Source: Comamonadaceae bacterium | GTDB lineage: Bacteria > Pseudomonadota > Gammaproteobacteria > Burkholderiales > Burkholderiaceae_C | Reading direction: 5' to 3' | DNA: 33,267 nucleotides | NCBI GenBank assembly: GCA_947372495.1 | Contig: CANBTZ010000005.1 | Span: 1-33,267, forward strand | Shown: piece by piece, positions 1-10,492 of the stretch | Layout of the letters: every line of letters starts with the position of its first letter | How positions within the stretch are numbered: the first letter of the stretch is position 1 | The notes under the pieces: model-generated | What the model was told of the DNA's origin: nothing | The model's database searches: none | The model's input: only the letters and a program-made list of their open reading frames with translations | Translations under genes and position numbers: made by a program

Positions 1-647
1 ATTTGGTTCACATTGGTGCTGCGCTTGACCACCATGTTGACCTTGAGGCTGCTGCTGCGGCCTTGCGCATCCAAGCCCAAGCCCGCTGCTTGCGCGGCGG
101 CAATGCCGCCCAACACGTCCGAGACCGGAAAGTCCACGTCGTTCATGGCGCGAAACACCGCGTCGTCCAGGCCGTCCAGGCTGACGGTGACACGGTTCAA
201 TCCCGCCTCTTTGAGGGCTTGGGCCTTGCGCGCCAACAGCGAGCCGTTGGTGGTCAGCGTCAGGTCCAGCGGCTGGCCGTCGGGCGTTTTCAGCGCGGCC
301 AGTTGCGCAATCAGGATCTCGATGTTCTTGCGCAGCAGTGGCTCGCCCCCGGTCAGGCGGATTTTGCGCACGCCCCGCTCGACAAACAGGCGGGCGGTGC
401 GGGTGATTTCCTCAAAGCTGAGCAAATCGCTGTGGGGCAGGTAGGTGTAGTCCTTGTCAAAGACTTCCTTGGGCATGCAGTAACTGCAGCGGAAATTGCA
501 GCGGTCGGTCACGCTGATGCGCAGGTCGTGCAAGGGGCGCTGCAACTGGTCGAGCGGTTGCTCAGCCAGAGATTGCAGGGGGGACGCCGCAGGCAAGGGC
601 CAGCTGGGGTGGCGTTGATCGACCAGTGGAATGACGCGTTCTGACAT
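1..647 (-). CDS. moaA: GTP 3',8-cyclase MoaA (radical SAM), C-terminus truncated by window edge
   Basis: Reverse-strand translation from ATG at 647: [11 protein letters not shown]...[25 protein letters not shown]...[14 protein letters not shown]; contains the CxxxCxxC radical SAM motif and TGGEPLLR. Translated by eye; not in the ORF track because it runs off the edge. Confidence 0.93.
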   Translation of the reverse strand, partial: MSERVIPLVDQRHPSWPLPAASPLQSLAEQPLDQLQRPLHDLRISVTDRCNFRCSYCMPKEVFDKDYTYLPHSDLLSFEEITRTARLFVERGVRKIRLTGGEPLLRKNIEILIAQLAALKTPDGQPLDLTLTTNGSLLARKAQALKEAGLNRVTVSLDGLDDAVFRAMNDVDFPVSDVLGGIAAAQAAGLGLDAQGRSSSLKVNMVVKRSTNVNQ

Positions 648-709
648 GCTCAGATTGTGCCCGAGGCCAGAGGCCTGGCCCCTGTGAGGGCCAATCCCGG
701 CTCAGGTGG

Positions 710-1477
710 TCAAACGCAGCGGGCGCCGTCGACTTCGATGCACACGCCGCTGATGAAAGCGGCTTCGTCGCTGGACAGGTAGAGAGCCGCATTGGCCACA
801 TCAAGCGCAGTGGAAAACCGCCCCAGCGGAATGGTGGCGAGGAACTTGGCTCGGCGCGTTTCATCGACCGGGCCCCCTGCGAATTCGGCCGACAGTCCGG
901 TGTCGGGGTTGAAGACCGGGTTGATGCAGTTCACACGGATGTTGTCTGGGCCCAGCTCGGCCGCCAGCGACTTGCTGGTGGTGATGACGGCCCCTTTGGA
1001 GCCGTTGTACCAGGTCAGGCCTGGGCGAGGGCGCACACCCGCTGTGGAGGCGATGTTGATGAAGCTGCCGCCGCCCAACTGGCGAAACACCGGCGTGGCA
1101 TGGATGGTTGAGAGGTAGATGCTCTTCATATTGACCGCGTAGCAGCGGTCAAACTCATCCTCGGGCACTTCCAGGGCCGGGCGGTTGCGGTGCGTCCAAC
1201 CGGCGTTGTTGATCATCACATCCAAGCGGCCAAAGTGCGTGACGGCCGCTTGCACCAGGGCTTGGACCTGGTCCGATTGGGTGACGTCAGCGGCCACAAA
1301 AATGGCCTGACCGCCTGCGGCCACGATGTCGGCTGCGACCTTCTCGCCCAAAGCGGGCTGGATGTCGTTGACGACGATTTGGGCCCCCTCGGCCGCGAGC
1401 CGCTTGGCGATGCCTTCACCGATGCCACCGCCCGAGCCGGTGACGATGATGACTTTGTTTTTCACGCGCATGAGCAA
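710..1477 (-). CDS. SDR family oxidoreductase
   Basis: ORF 255 aa; TGSGGGIGEGIAKRLA nucleotide-binding motif, NNAG, YNGSKGA active-site motif. Start may be the internal Met at 1471. Confidence 0.92.
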   Translation of the reverse strand: MLMRVKNKVIIVTGSGGGIGEGIAKRLAAEGAQIVVNDIQPALGEKVAADIVAAGGQAIFVAADVTQSDQVQALVQAAVTHFGRLDVMINNAGWTHRNRPALEVPEDEFDRCYAVNMKSIYLSTIHATPVFRQLGGGSFINIASTAGVRPRPGLTWYNGSKGAVITTSKSLAAELGPDNIRVNCINPVFNPDTGLSAEFAGGPVDETRRAKFLATIPLGRFSTALDVANAALYLSSDEAAFISGVCIEVDGARCV

Positions 1478-1491
1478 TCCTTGAAGTTGAA

Positions 1492-2925
1492 TCAGCCGTG
1501 GGCAATCGCCACGGTCTTGAGGGTGGTGAAGCCCAGCAGGGCTTCGAAACCTTTTTCGCGGCCGTAACCGGACGACTTGACGCCGCCAAAAGGCAGCTCC
1601 ACGCCGCCGCCTGCGCCGTAGTTGTTGATGAACACTTGACCGCTGCGAACGCGTTTGGCCATGCGGAACTGGCGACCGCCGTCGCGTGTCCAGATGCCCG
1701 CGACCAAACCGAATTCGGTGGCGTTGGCCAACTCGGCAGCGTGGTCTTCGTCGGTGAACGGCATGGCCGACAGGACCGGGCCAAACACTTCTTCTTGCGC
1801 CAGGCGGTGCATCACGGGCACATCGCGCAGCAAGGTGGGGGCTTGGTAAAAGCCGCCAACTGGCACACCCGGGGCGATTTGACCTTGCGCCACGGTGGCG
1901 ATGCCGTCGGCCTTGGCCTGCGCCAAAAAGCCTGTGACGCGCTCCAATTGGCTGGCACGGATGAGCGGCCCCAGGTTCAGGTTCATCCCGGCCGAGCCCA
2001 CTTGCAGGCGGCTGAAGGCTTCACCCAGGCGCTTGAGCAAGGGTTCGTAAATGCCCTGCTGGATCAGCACCCGAGAGCCTGCGCTGCAGGTTTGGCCCGA
2101 GTTCTGCACGATGGCATTGACCACCACCGGAATGGCCGCATCCAGGTCGGCATCTTCAAAAATGATTTGCGGGCTTTTGCCGCCCAACTCCAGGGTGATG
2201 GGGCAATGCCGCTCGGCCGCCACCTGCTGGATGAGTGTGCCCACGCGGGGGCTGCCGGTGAAGCTGATGTGGTCAATGCCGGGGTGGCGTGCCAGCGCGT
2301 CGCCCACTTCATGGCCGTAGCCGGTGACGATGTTGATGGCCCCGGCTGGAAAGCCGACTTCGGCCGCCAACTGCGCCACGCGGATCAGGCTCAAGCAGGC
2401 GTCTTCGGCGGGTTTGACCACGCAGGCATTGCCCGCCGCAAGCGCCCCGCCCACGCTGCGCCCGAAAATCTGCATGGGGTAGTTCCAAGGCACCACATGA
2501 CCGGTCACGCCATGCGGCTCGCGCCAGGTCAGCACGCTGTAGCCGTTTTGGTAGGGCAGGGTCTCGCCGTGCAGTTTGTCGCACGCGCCGGCATAAAACT
2601 CGAAATACCGCGCCAAGGCCAGCGCGTCTGCTGCGGCCTGTGCAGTGGGCTTGCCGCAGTCACGCTGCTCCAGTGCCGCCAGCTCGGCGGCGTGCTCGGT
2701 CACTTTGCGCGACAGCGCCATCAAGAGGCGGCCCCGTTCGACAGCGGTCAAGTGGCCCCAAGGCCCCTCAAACGCCGCACGGGCGGCCGAGACGGCTTGG
2801 TCAATGTCGGCCGCCTCGCTGCGCTGGATGTGGTCAAACACCAGACCATCGGACGGATCGATCACGTCGATGGTTTGACCGCTGGAAGAGGGGACGGACT
2901 GGTTGGCGATGAAGTTCATTTGCAT
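1492..2925 (-). CDS. Aldehyde dehydrogenase family protein
   Basis: ORF up to 2958; ELGGKSPQIIFEDAD and catalytic NSGQTCSAGSR motifs, EEVFGPVLS. Start chosen at an internal Met; exact start uncertain. Confidence 0.92.
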   Translation of the reverse strand: MQMNFIANQSVPSSSGQTIDVIDPSDGLVFDHIQRSEAADIDQAVSAARAAFEGPWGHLTAVERGRLLMALSRKVTEHAAELAALEQRDCGKPTAQAAADALALARYFEFYAGACDKLHGETLPYQNGYSVLTWREPHGVTGHVVPWNYPMQIFGRSVGGALAAGNACVVKPAEDACLSLIRVAQLAAEVGFPAGAINIVTGYGHEVGDALARHPGIDHISFTGSPRVGTLIQQVAAERHCPITLELGGKSPQIIFEDADLDAAIPVVVNAIVQNSGQTCSAGSRVLIQQGIYEPLLKRLGEAFSRLQVGSAGMNLNLGPLIRASQLERVTGFLAQAKADGIATVAQGQIAPGVPVGGFYQAPTLLRDVPVMHRLAQEEVFGPVLSAMPFTDEDHAAELANATEFGLVAGIWTRDGGRQFRMAKRVRSGQVFINNYGAGGGVELPFGGVKSSGYGREKGFEALLGFTTLKTVAIAHG

Positions 2926-3085
2926 GTGGGCATTGTGAAGGAGCGGCGAGTTTTGCAAATCACGCCTGAGACACCTCTTGCTGGGGGCTCTTGTGCCAAA
3001 GCGCGGGCTCGCAAGCCCGGTGAAAGTAAAATCGGGGTTAATCCCTAGGATTGTCGATTTTTCTCAACTTTTCCAACGAGACACC

Positions 3086-3622
3086 ATGTCCCTGAACAAA
3101 GTCACCCCCGGCAGCAAAGTGCCCGATGCTTTCAATGTGATCATCGAAATCCCGATGAACGCCGATCCGATCAAATACGAAGTGGACAAAGAGTCCGGTG
3201 CTTTGTTTGTGGACCGCTTCATGGGCACCGCCATGCACTACCCCACTAACTACGGCTATGTGCCCCAGACCATCGCGGGTGACGGTGATCCGGTCGATGT
3301 TTTGGTGATGACCCCCTTCCCACTGCCCCCAGGCGTGGTGGTGCCTTGCCGGGCCATTGGCATCTTGCTGATGGAAGACGAAGGCGGCATGGACGGCAAA
3401 GTGTTGGCCGTTCCGACCGAAAAAATCTTGCCGATTTACGCCAATATCAAGTCTCTGGACGATGTGCATGAGCTGCAGCTCAAGCAAATCGCGCACTTCT
3501 TTGAACACTACAAAGACCTCGAAAAAGGCAAGTGGGTCAAAGTCAAGGGCTGGGAAGGCTTGGCCTCAGCCGCCAAAGAAATCATGGACGGCATCGCCAA
3601 CTACAACAACGCCAAGGCCTGA
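3086..3622 (+). CDS. ppa: Inorganic diphosphatase
   Basis: [46 protein letters not shown]...[19 protein letters not shown]; family I PPase DGDPVDVLV signature; 178 aa. Confidence 0.97.
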   Translation: MSLNKVTPGSKVPDAFNVIIEIPMNADPIKYEVDKESGALFVDRFMGTAMHYPTNYGYVPQTIAGDGDPVDVLVMTPFPLPPGVVVPCRAIGILLMEDEGGMDGKVLAVPTEKILPIYANIKSLDDVHELQLKQIAHFFEHYKDLEKGKWVKVKGWEGLASAAKEIMDGIANYNNAKA

Positions 3623-3642
3623 TCTTTCAGGTCATTCGGTTC

Positions 3643-3677
3643 AAACGCCTGCCGGGGCAACCCGGCAGGCGTTTTTT
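3643..3677. terminator. Strong intrinsic terminator after ppa, possibly bidirectional
   Basis: AAACGCCTGCCGGG-GCAA-CCCGGCAGGCGTTTTTT: about 14-bp perfect stem with GNRA-type loop and T-run; lies between convergent genes. Confidence 0.93.
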
Positions 3678-4801
3678 CATGACCGCTTCAGAGGCGAATG
3701 CAGTTGCAATTCGCCCATGTAGGCGTCGACGCCCTGGCTTTCGCGCTCCAAAAACCGGGCAACGGCCTCTGCAAAACCAGGATGCGCCAGCCAATGCATG
3801 CTGGCCGTTGGGGTGGGGAGCAGGGCGCGGGCCATCTTGTGTTCGCCTTGGGCACCGCCTTCGAAGCGCTGCACGCCTTGCCCGATGCACCACTCGATGG
3901 GCTGGTAGTAACAAGCCTCAAAGTGCAGGCAGTCCACACGTTCTAAAGCGCCCCAGTAGCGGCCGTAGGCCACGTCTGGCTGCCCTTGGGCATTGCGCTG
4001 CAAGCCAATGAGGCTCATGGCCATGGGCTGGCCTTGCCGCTCGCCCACGAACAGCAACCAGTTGTCGGGCATGTCTTGGCGCATGCGCTCAAAGAAACCG
4101 GGTTGCAGGTAAGGCGGGTTGCCGTGTTCCCAGTAGGTTTGCTGGTAACAACGCTCTGCAAAATCCCAATCGCTGACTGTGATGTCCGATCCTTGGATGG
4201 CCCTGAATGTGATGCCCGCATCGCGGACCTTGCGGCGCTCTTGCCTGATTTTTTTGCGTTTTTCCTGGTTCAGGCTGGCCAAAAAATCATCAAAGTGGGG
4301 CCAAGCCGCGTTTTGCCAGTGGAACTGAACTTGTTGGCGTTGGAGCAGGCCTGCCTTGGCGCAGGCCGCCACGTCCTTCGGGTCGGCAAACAAGATGTGC
4401 AGGGAGGGCAATTGCTGTGTTTCGCACCAGCTGAGCAAGGCCTGAACCAAGGCATCGCGGGCAGCATCGTCCACAGCCAAAAGCCGGGTGCCCGGCACAG
4501 GTGTGAAGGGGGGGGCCACCAGGGCCTTGGGGTAATAAGCCAGGCCGTGCCGCTCATAAGCCTCGGCCCAGGCCCAGTCAAAGACGTATTCCCCTCGGGA
4601 GTGGCTTTTGAGGTAGACCGGGCAGGCCGCAGCCAGGTCGTCGCCCTGCCACAGGGTGATCAAGTGCAATGTCCAGCCTGTTTCGGGGGTGGCCGAGCCG
4701 CTGCTGGCCATGGCCGACAGGTAAGCGTTGCGCATGAAGGGCGTGGGTGCGCCTTGCCGCGCCAGCAGGCCATCCCACAGGCTCGGTGTGATGGCGTCCA
4801 T
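3677..4801 (-). CDS. GNAT/FemAB-like N-acyltransferase (COG3146-type, peptidogalycan-like family)
   Basis: ORF 3677..4849; NQEKRKKIRQERRKV, GNPPYLQPGFFERM, RFEGGAQGEHKMARALLPTPTASMHW motifs typical of this family. Met at 4801 or 4849 possible; 4849 would almost abut nadE start. Confidence 0.82.
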   Translation of the reverse strand: MDAITPSLWDGLLARQGAPTPFMRNAYLSAMASSGSATPETGWTLHLITLWQGDDLAAACPVYLKSHSRGEYVFDWAWAEAYERHGLAYYPKALVAPPFTPVPGTRLLAVDDAARDALVQALLSWCETQQLPSLHILFADPKDVAACAKAGLLQRQQVQFHWQNAAWPHFDDFLASLNQEKRKKIRQERRKVRDAGITFRAIQGSDITVSDWDFAERCYQQTYWEHGNPPYLQPGFFERMRQDMPDNWLLFVGERQGQPMAMSLIGLQRNAQGQPDVAYGRYWGALERVDCLHFEACYYQPIEWCIGQGVQRFEGGAQGEHKMARALLPTPTASMHWLAHPGFAEAVARFLERESQGVDAYMGELQLHSPLKRS

Positions 4802-4853
4802 GCGATCCAAGACGCGGGTGACATAATTGCCCCTGATATTTCCCAGCACCTGT

Positions 4854-6886
<2,033 letters not shown>

Positions 6887-6902
6887 CGATTTGCTTCCAG
6901 TC

Positions 6903-6934
6903 AAAAGCCCGGTACTTTGCAGTCCGGGCTTTTT
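6903..6934 (+). terminator. Intrinsic terminator after glnB
   Basis: AAAAGCCCGG-tactttgcagt-CCGGGCTTTTT. Confidence 0.88.
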
Positions 6935-6961
6935 GCTTTTGAGGGCTTGTGCAGCGTTCGG

Positions 6962-7549
6962 TCAGAGCGCTTGCATGCGGGCAGGGGGCGCAAACCCTGC
7001 TGATTCAACCAGTTGACGCAGCAAGGCCTCGGGCTCGGGGCCAACCTGGACCAGGTCCATTTGCCACTCGCCCATGAAGCCTTGCGAAACCACTTGGCCC
7101 ATGAATGCCATCAGGTGATCGTAGTAGCCGTGGCTGTTGAGGATGCCTACCGGCTTGTCGTGGTAGCCGAGCTGGCGCCAGGTCCAGACCTCAAACAGTT
7201 CTTCAAAGGTGCCAATGCCGCCAGGCAGGGCCAAGAAGGCGTCGGCGCGTTCGGCCATCATGCGTTTGCGCTCGTGCATGGTCTCGACCACATGCAGCTC
7301 GGTGCAGCCGTGGTGGGCCCATTCCTTTTCGACCAAAGCCCGGGGAATGATGCCGACCACACTGCCGCCTGCCGCCATGGTGCTTTCGGCCACGATGCCC
7401 ATCAGGCCGTTGCGGCCGCCGCCATAAACCAACTGGCCGCCATGCTGACCGATCCATTGGCCCACCTGGGAGGCCAAGGTAGCAAAACGGGGGTCTTCGC
7501 CAGGCTTGGAGCCACAATAGACACAGACAGAGAATTGAGGATTTGGCAT
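6962..7549 (-). CDS. LOG family protein (TIGR00730-type; cytokinin riboside 5'-monophosphate phosphoribohydrolase-like)
   Basis: CVYCGSKPGEDPRF, YGGGRNGLMG, ALPGGIGTFEELFEVWTWRQLG motifs; 195 aa. Confidence 0.93.
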   Translation of the reverse strand: MPNPQFSVCVYCGSKPGEDPRFATLASQVGQWIGQHGGQLVYGGGRNGLMGIVAESTMAAGGSVVGIIPRALVEKEWAHHGCTELHVVETMHERKRMMAERADAFLALPGGIGTFEELFEVWTWRQLGYHDKPVGILNSHGYYDHLMAFMGQVVSQGFMGEWQMDLVQVGPEPEALLRQLVESAGFAPPARMQAL

Positions 7550-7561
7550 GTGCTTGGGTAT

Positions 7562-7966
7562 TCAGGCTGAGAAGAAGGTCCAAAGCGCCGCCAGCCACAC
7601 GCCGATGCACAGCAGCAAGCTGAGCAAAACGGCAGCGCTGCCAACGTCTTTGGCACGTTTGGACAGGTCATGCCACTCTGGACCGACGCGGTCAATGGCG
7701 GACTCCACCGCTGTGTTGAGCAACTCCACGATCATGACCAGCAAAACAGTGCCGATCAGCAAGCTGACCTCGACCCACCCGCGCCCGATGTGAAACGCCA
7801 GGGGCAACAACACGATGGCGGCAAAGGCTTCTTGGCGAAATGCGGTTTCCCCCCAGCCGGCGACCAAGCCTTGCATGGAGTAGCCCGCCGCGTGCATGAT
7901 GCGAGACAAGCCTTTGCGGGCCTTTTGCGGGTTCACGGGGGTGTTGGCGAGATCGGGCTTGTTCAT
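7562..7966 (-). CDS. dgkA: Diacylglycerol kinase
   Basis: MNKPDLANTPVNPQKARKGLSRIMHAAGYSMQGL...EAFAAIVLLPLAF...VMIVELLNTAVESAIDRVG; DAGK prokaryotic signature. Longer ORF start at 8044 is less likely. Confidence 0.93.
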   Translation of the reverse strand: MNKPDLANTPVNPQKARKGLSRIMHAAGYSMQGLVAGWGETAFRQEAFAAIVLLPLAFHIGRGWVEVSLLIGTVLLVMIVELLNTAVESAIDRVGPEWHDLSKRAKDVGSAAVLLSLLLCIGVWLAALWTFFSA

Positions 7967-8006
7967 GGCGCCATTGTCGGCGAGCTCTGTGACACTGCTG
8001 GCGTTG

Positions 8007-8543
8007 TCAGTGCTGCGTGACCAAACGTGTACCCGCCAGGGCATCGTGCATGAATTGCCGTTGTGGGTGCAAGCGGCTTAGACCAGCCCAAATGGCCACC
8101 CAGCCCAGCGCGAGCCAAGCGACTTCACGTGCGGGCAGGCCCAAGGGCAGCGTGACCAGCAAAGGCGGCAAAAACCAAAGCCAGCTGGCCATGTAGCGCA
8201 CCAGTGCCAATTTTTGGGTCAGCGCGTGACCTGTCGAATCGACCACCCGGATGTGCCATGTTTTCATGGCCAGGGTTTGTCCGCGCGTCCAAAACCAGAT
8301 GAAGTAAATCCCTAGGCTGAGAAAGCAAGTGGCCTGAAAACCAGAGCGCAGCAGGGGGTGCTGGCCGACATCACCCGGCCCGAGGCCGCTTGTCCAGTAG
8401 GCTGCAATGAAATAGGCGAGGCCAGCCGTGACCAGCACGCCAAACAACAACACCCCTTCGTACAGCCAGCAAGCCATGCGCCGGGCCACCGAAGGCGTCA
8501 TGAGATCAGGCCTTGTCCCTGCGCTGTCGATGGGGTCGGTCAT
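8007..8543 (-). CDS. RDD family membrane protein
   Basis: MTDPIDSAGTRPDLMTPSVARRMACWLYEGVLLFGV...FFIWFWTRGQTLAMKTWHIRVVDSTG-type RDD pattern; start overlaps the upstream stop (ATGA). Confidence 0.87.
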   Translation of the reverse strand: MTDPIDSAGTRPDLMTPSVARRMACWLYEGVLLFGVLVTAGLAYFIAAYWTSGLGPGDVGQHPLLRSGFQATCFLSLGIYFIWFWTRGQTLAMKTWHIRVVDSTGHALTQKLALVRYMASWLWFLPPLLVTLPLGLPAREVAWLALGWVAIWAGLSRLHPQRQFMHDALAGTRLVTQH

Positions 8544-9223
8544 GACGAGGAGGCGTCGTCGCGTGGGCTGGCGGGTTCCGGCTGGCTTGCTGCGGGCTTT
8601 GAAGTGACCTCGCCAGGAATGGGCAGCAGGGTTTTTTTGTCGATGGGCGCCCTGGATGGGGTTGCCGTGGGTGCCGGACTGGTTTGCCAAGCCGCTGGCG
8701 GTGACACGAACCGGTCTGCGTTGGCCGGTTTCGAGCTGGGGGCGGCGGTTTTTGCTGGCCCTTGGTTGACCGAGGACAGTTGCCGCTTTTGCTCAGGGCT
8801 CAGGGACTGGTACTCGTCCCATTTGGCTTTTTTCTCGTCCTTGGGCAAATTTTGCAAAGCGTTGAAGTTCAGCCGAGCCTGGTTTCTTTGAACCGGGCTG
8901 AGATTGACCCAGTCGGCCATGCGTGCGTGCATCACCGATTTGTCAGCGGGTGACAATTGGTCAAAGTTCTGTGAAATGGCGATCCACTTGCCTTTTTGGA
9001 GCTCAGACAGCTCACCCCAGCGAGAAGCCAGAGGGGCCAAAGCCCGTTTTTCTTTGGGCGAAAGTTGCTGCCAACCGCTGGACAGTGGGCTGCTTGGCGC
9101 TGCTGAAACGGGTGCGGTTTGAGCCCAGCCCGTGCCGACGCTGGCGCAAGCCAAGACCAGACTCCATGCGAGTCGCGTGGCTGAACTGCGCAATGACCAC
9201 ATGGCGAGGCGCTGTTCAGTCAT
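8540..9223 (-). CDS. DUF3106-like secreted/periplasmic protein
   Basis: N-terminal signal-like segment (TRLAWSLVLACASVGTGWAQ) then repeated W-x2-L(S)-x-x-[QE]-[KR] units: WQQLSPKEKRALAPL / WGELSELQKGKW / FDQLSPADKSVM / WVNLSPVQRNQAR / YQSLSPEQKRQLSS. Confidence 0.85.
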   Translation of the reverse strand: MTEQRLAMWSLRSSATRLAWSLVLACASVGTGWAQTAPVSAAPSSPLSSGWQQLSPKEKRALAPLASRWGELSELQKGKWIAISQNFDQLSPADKSVMHARMADWVNLSPVQRNQARLNFNALQNLPKDEKKAKWDEYQSLSPEQKRQLSSVNQGPAKTAAPSSKPANADRFVSPPAAWQTSPAPTATPSRAPIDKKTLLPIPGEVTSKPAASQPEPASPRDDASSS

Positions 9224-9665
9224 TCGTGGGGGATTCAAGCAGGCCTTGCTTCAAGAATTGAGCAAAACCGGGGTCGGTGTAAGCGGCAGGGGGCAATTCG
9301 TCGAGCAGCAGGGCCGAGTCGACGGCGGCCAGCTCGGCCACGGCATTTTCACGGCTGATCCAGCTGACGGTGACCAAACCGATCACCAAGGCGATCAAAG
9401 GAATGGCAGAGCCCAAAATGTTCCACCCGTTGAGGCCTTCGCTCGGCGGGCCAGCCAGCGTCAAGCTGCCATTGGATAGGTGCATGCCCAGCAGGGCAGG
9501 GGCCATTTCAGGCTTTCGTGCTGCCAGTGCTTGTTGGCGTGCAAAACGCAGGCGCTCGCTCACGTCGTAGGACAACTCGCCGCTGTGGCGCGTCAAAGCC
9601 TGAGCAAACTGCTGGCCCAGTCTATCCAAGGGCGCTTGGAGGAGGGTGAGGTCTTGTTTCGTCAT
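9216..9665 (-). CDS. DUF3619-like single-pass membrane protein
   Basis: MTKQDLTLLQAPLDRLGQQFAQALTRHSGELSYDVSERLRFARQQALAAR...NILGSAIPLIALVIGLVTVSWI: cytosolic N-term, one TM helix, C-terminal tail; ATGA overlap with the sigma factor stop. Confidence 0.82.
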   Translation of the reverse strand: MTKQDLTLLQAPLDRLGQQFAQALTRHSGELSYDVSERLRFARQQALAARKPEMAPALLGMHLSNGSLTLAGPPSEGLNGWNILGSAIPLIALVIGLVTVSWISRENAVAELAAVDSALLLDELPPAAYTDPGFAQFLKQGLLESPTND

Positions 9666-10228
9666 GTTTTGATTCCCTGGGCGGTGAGTGCCTTGTTCAA
9701 GGCCAATATGGCTCGGGAGCAATGTGTCTTGACGCTGCCTTCGGAGCAGCCCATCACGGCAGCGGTCTCGGCAACATCCAACTCTTCCCAATAACGCAGC
9801 AGGAAGGCTTCCCGTTGACGCGCAGGCAAATCCATGACGGCAGATTCGATTTGCTGCATGGTTTGGACGCGCCCTGTCCACTGCTCGGCGCTCTCTCCGG
9901 CGCTGTTGGGGTTGTCTGCCGAATTGATTTCGAGCAAATCAAAGTCCTCGCCGCTGTCTTGTGATGTGAAATCAGACAGGTTGCTGAAGAGCGCGTTGCG
10001 GGTTTTTTGACGCCTGAACCAGTCCAGCGTGGTGTTGGACAGAATCCTTTGAAACAGCAAAGGCAGCTCTGCCGCAGGTTTGTCGGCGTAGTGGGTGGAC
10101 AGCTTGATCATGCTGTCTTGCAAGATGTCCAGGGCCGCGTCCTCGTTGCGCACGTGGTAGTACGTGCGTTTGAAGGCTTTTTTCTCGGTTTCCTTGAGGA
10201 AGTCCGAAAGTTCTTTGTCGGTGGCCAA
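9662..10228 (-). CDS. ECF-type RNA polymerase sigma factor (RpoE-like)
   Basis: DAALDILQDSMIKLSTHY...LLFQRILSNTTLDWFRRQKTR (region 2) and LPARQREAFLLRYWEELDVAETAAVMGCSEGSVKTHCSRAILAL (region 4). Confidence 0.94.
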   Translation of the reverse strand: MATDKELSDFLKETEKKAFKRTYYHVRNEDAALDILQDSMIKLSTHYADKPAAELPLLFQRILSNTTLDWFRRQKTRNALFSNLSDFTSQDSGEDFDLLEINSADNPNSAGESAEQWTGRVQTMQQIESAVMDLPARQREAFLLRYWEELDVAETAAVMGCSEGSVKTHCSRAILALNKALTAQGIKT

Positions 10229-10492
10229 GTTGGAGGATGCTTTTGCGCAACAGCTTGTTCAAGTAGGGGGCGATTATGGCACCGCGTGCCGATGACGCTG
10301 AATGTGCGGTAACGGGGCGCTCAACAATGCGATAATCGGCGATTGCAATTGAAAAAACGCAAACGGATCACCGTCCGGCACTTTTACAGTTTGGTGCCCA
10401 TGTCTGTGGTCTCAAGTCCCAAAGCCACTCCACAAGAGTCGAGCCCAGGGGCACCCAAGGTTTTTCGTTAGAGAAATTCACAAAGGTTGAAT

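Noticed and set aside
1498-3048. 516-aa plus-strand ORF opposite the aldehyde dehydrogenase
   Set aside because: Antisense shadow ORF typical of GC-rich DNA; His/Gln/Gly/Ala-rich translation without recognisable domain, while the opposite strand is a clear ALDH.
3040-3052. Short palindrome AATCC-CTA-GGATT upstream of ppa
   Set aside because: Only a 5-bp arm; likely chance or an unremarkable promoter-proximal feature without comparative support.
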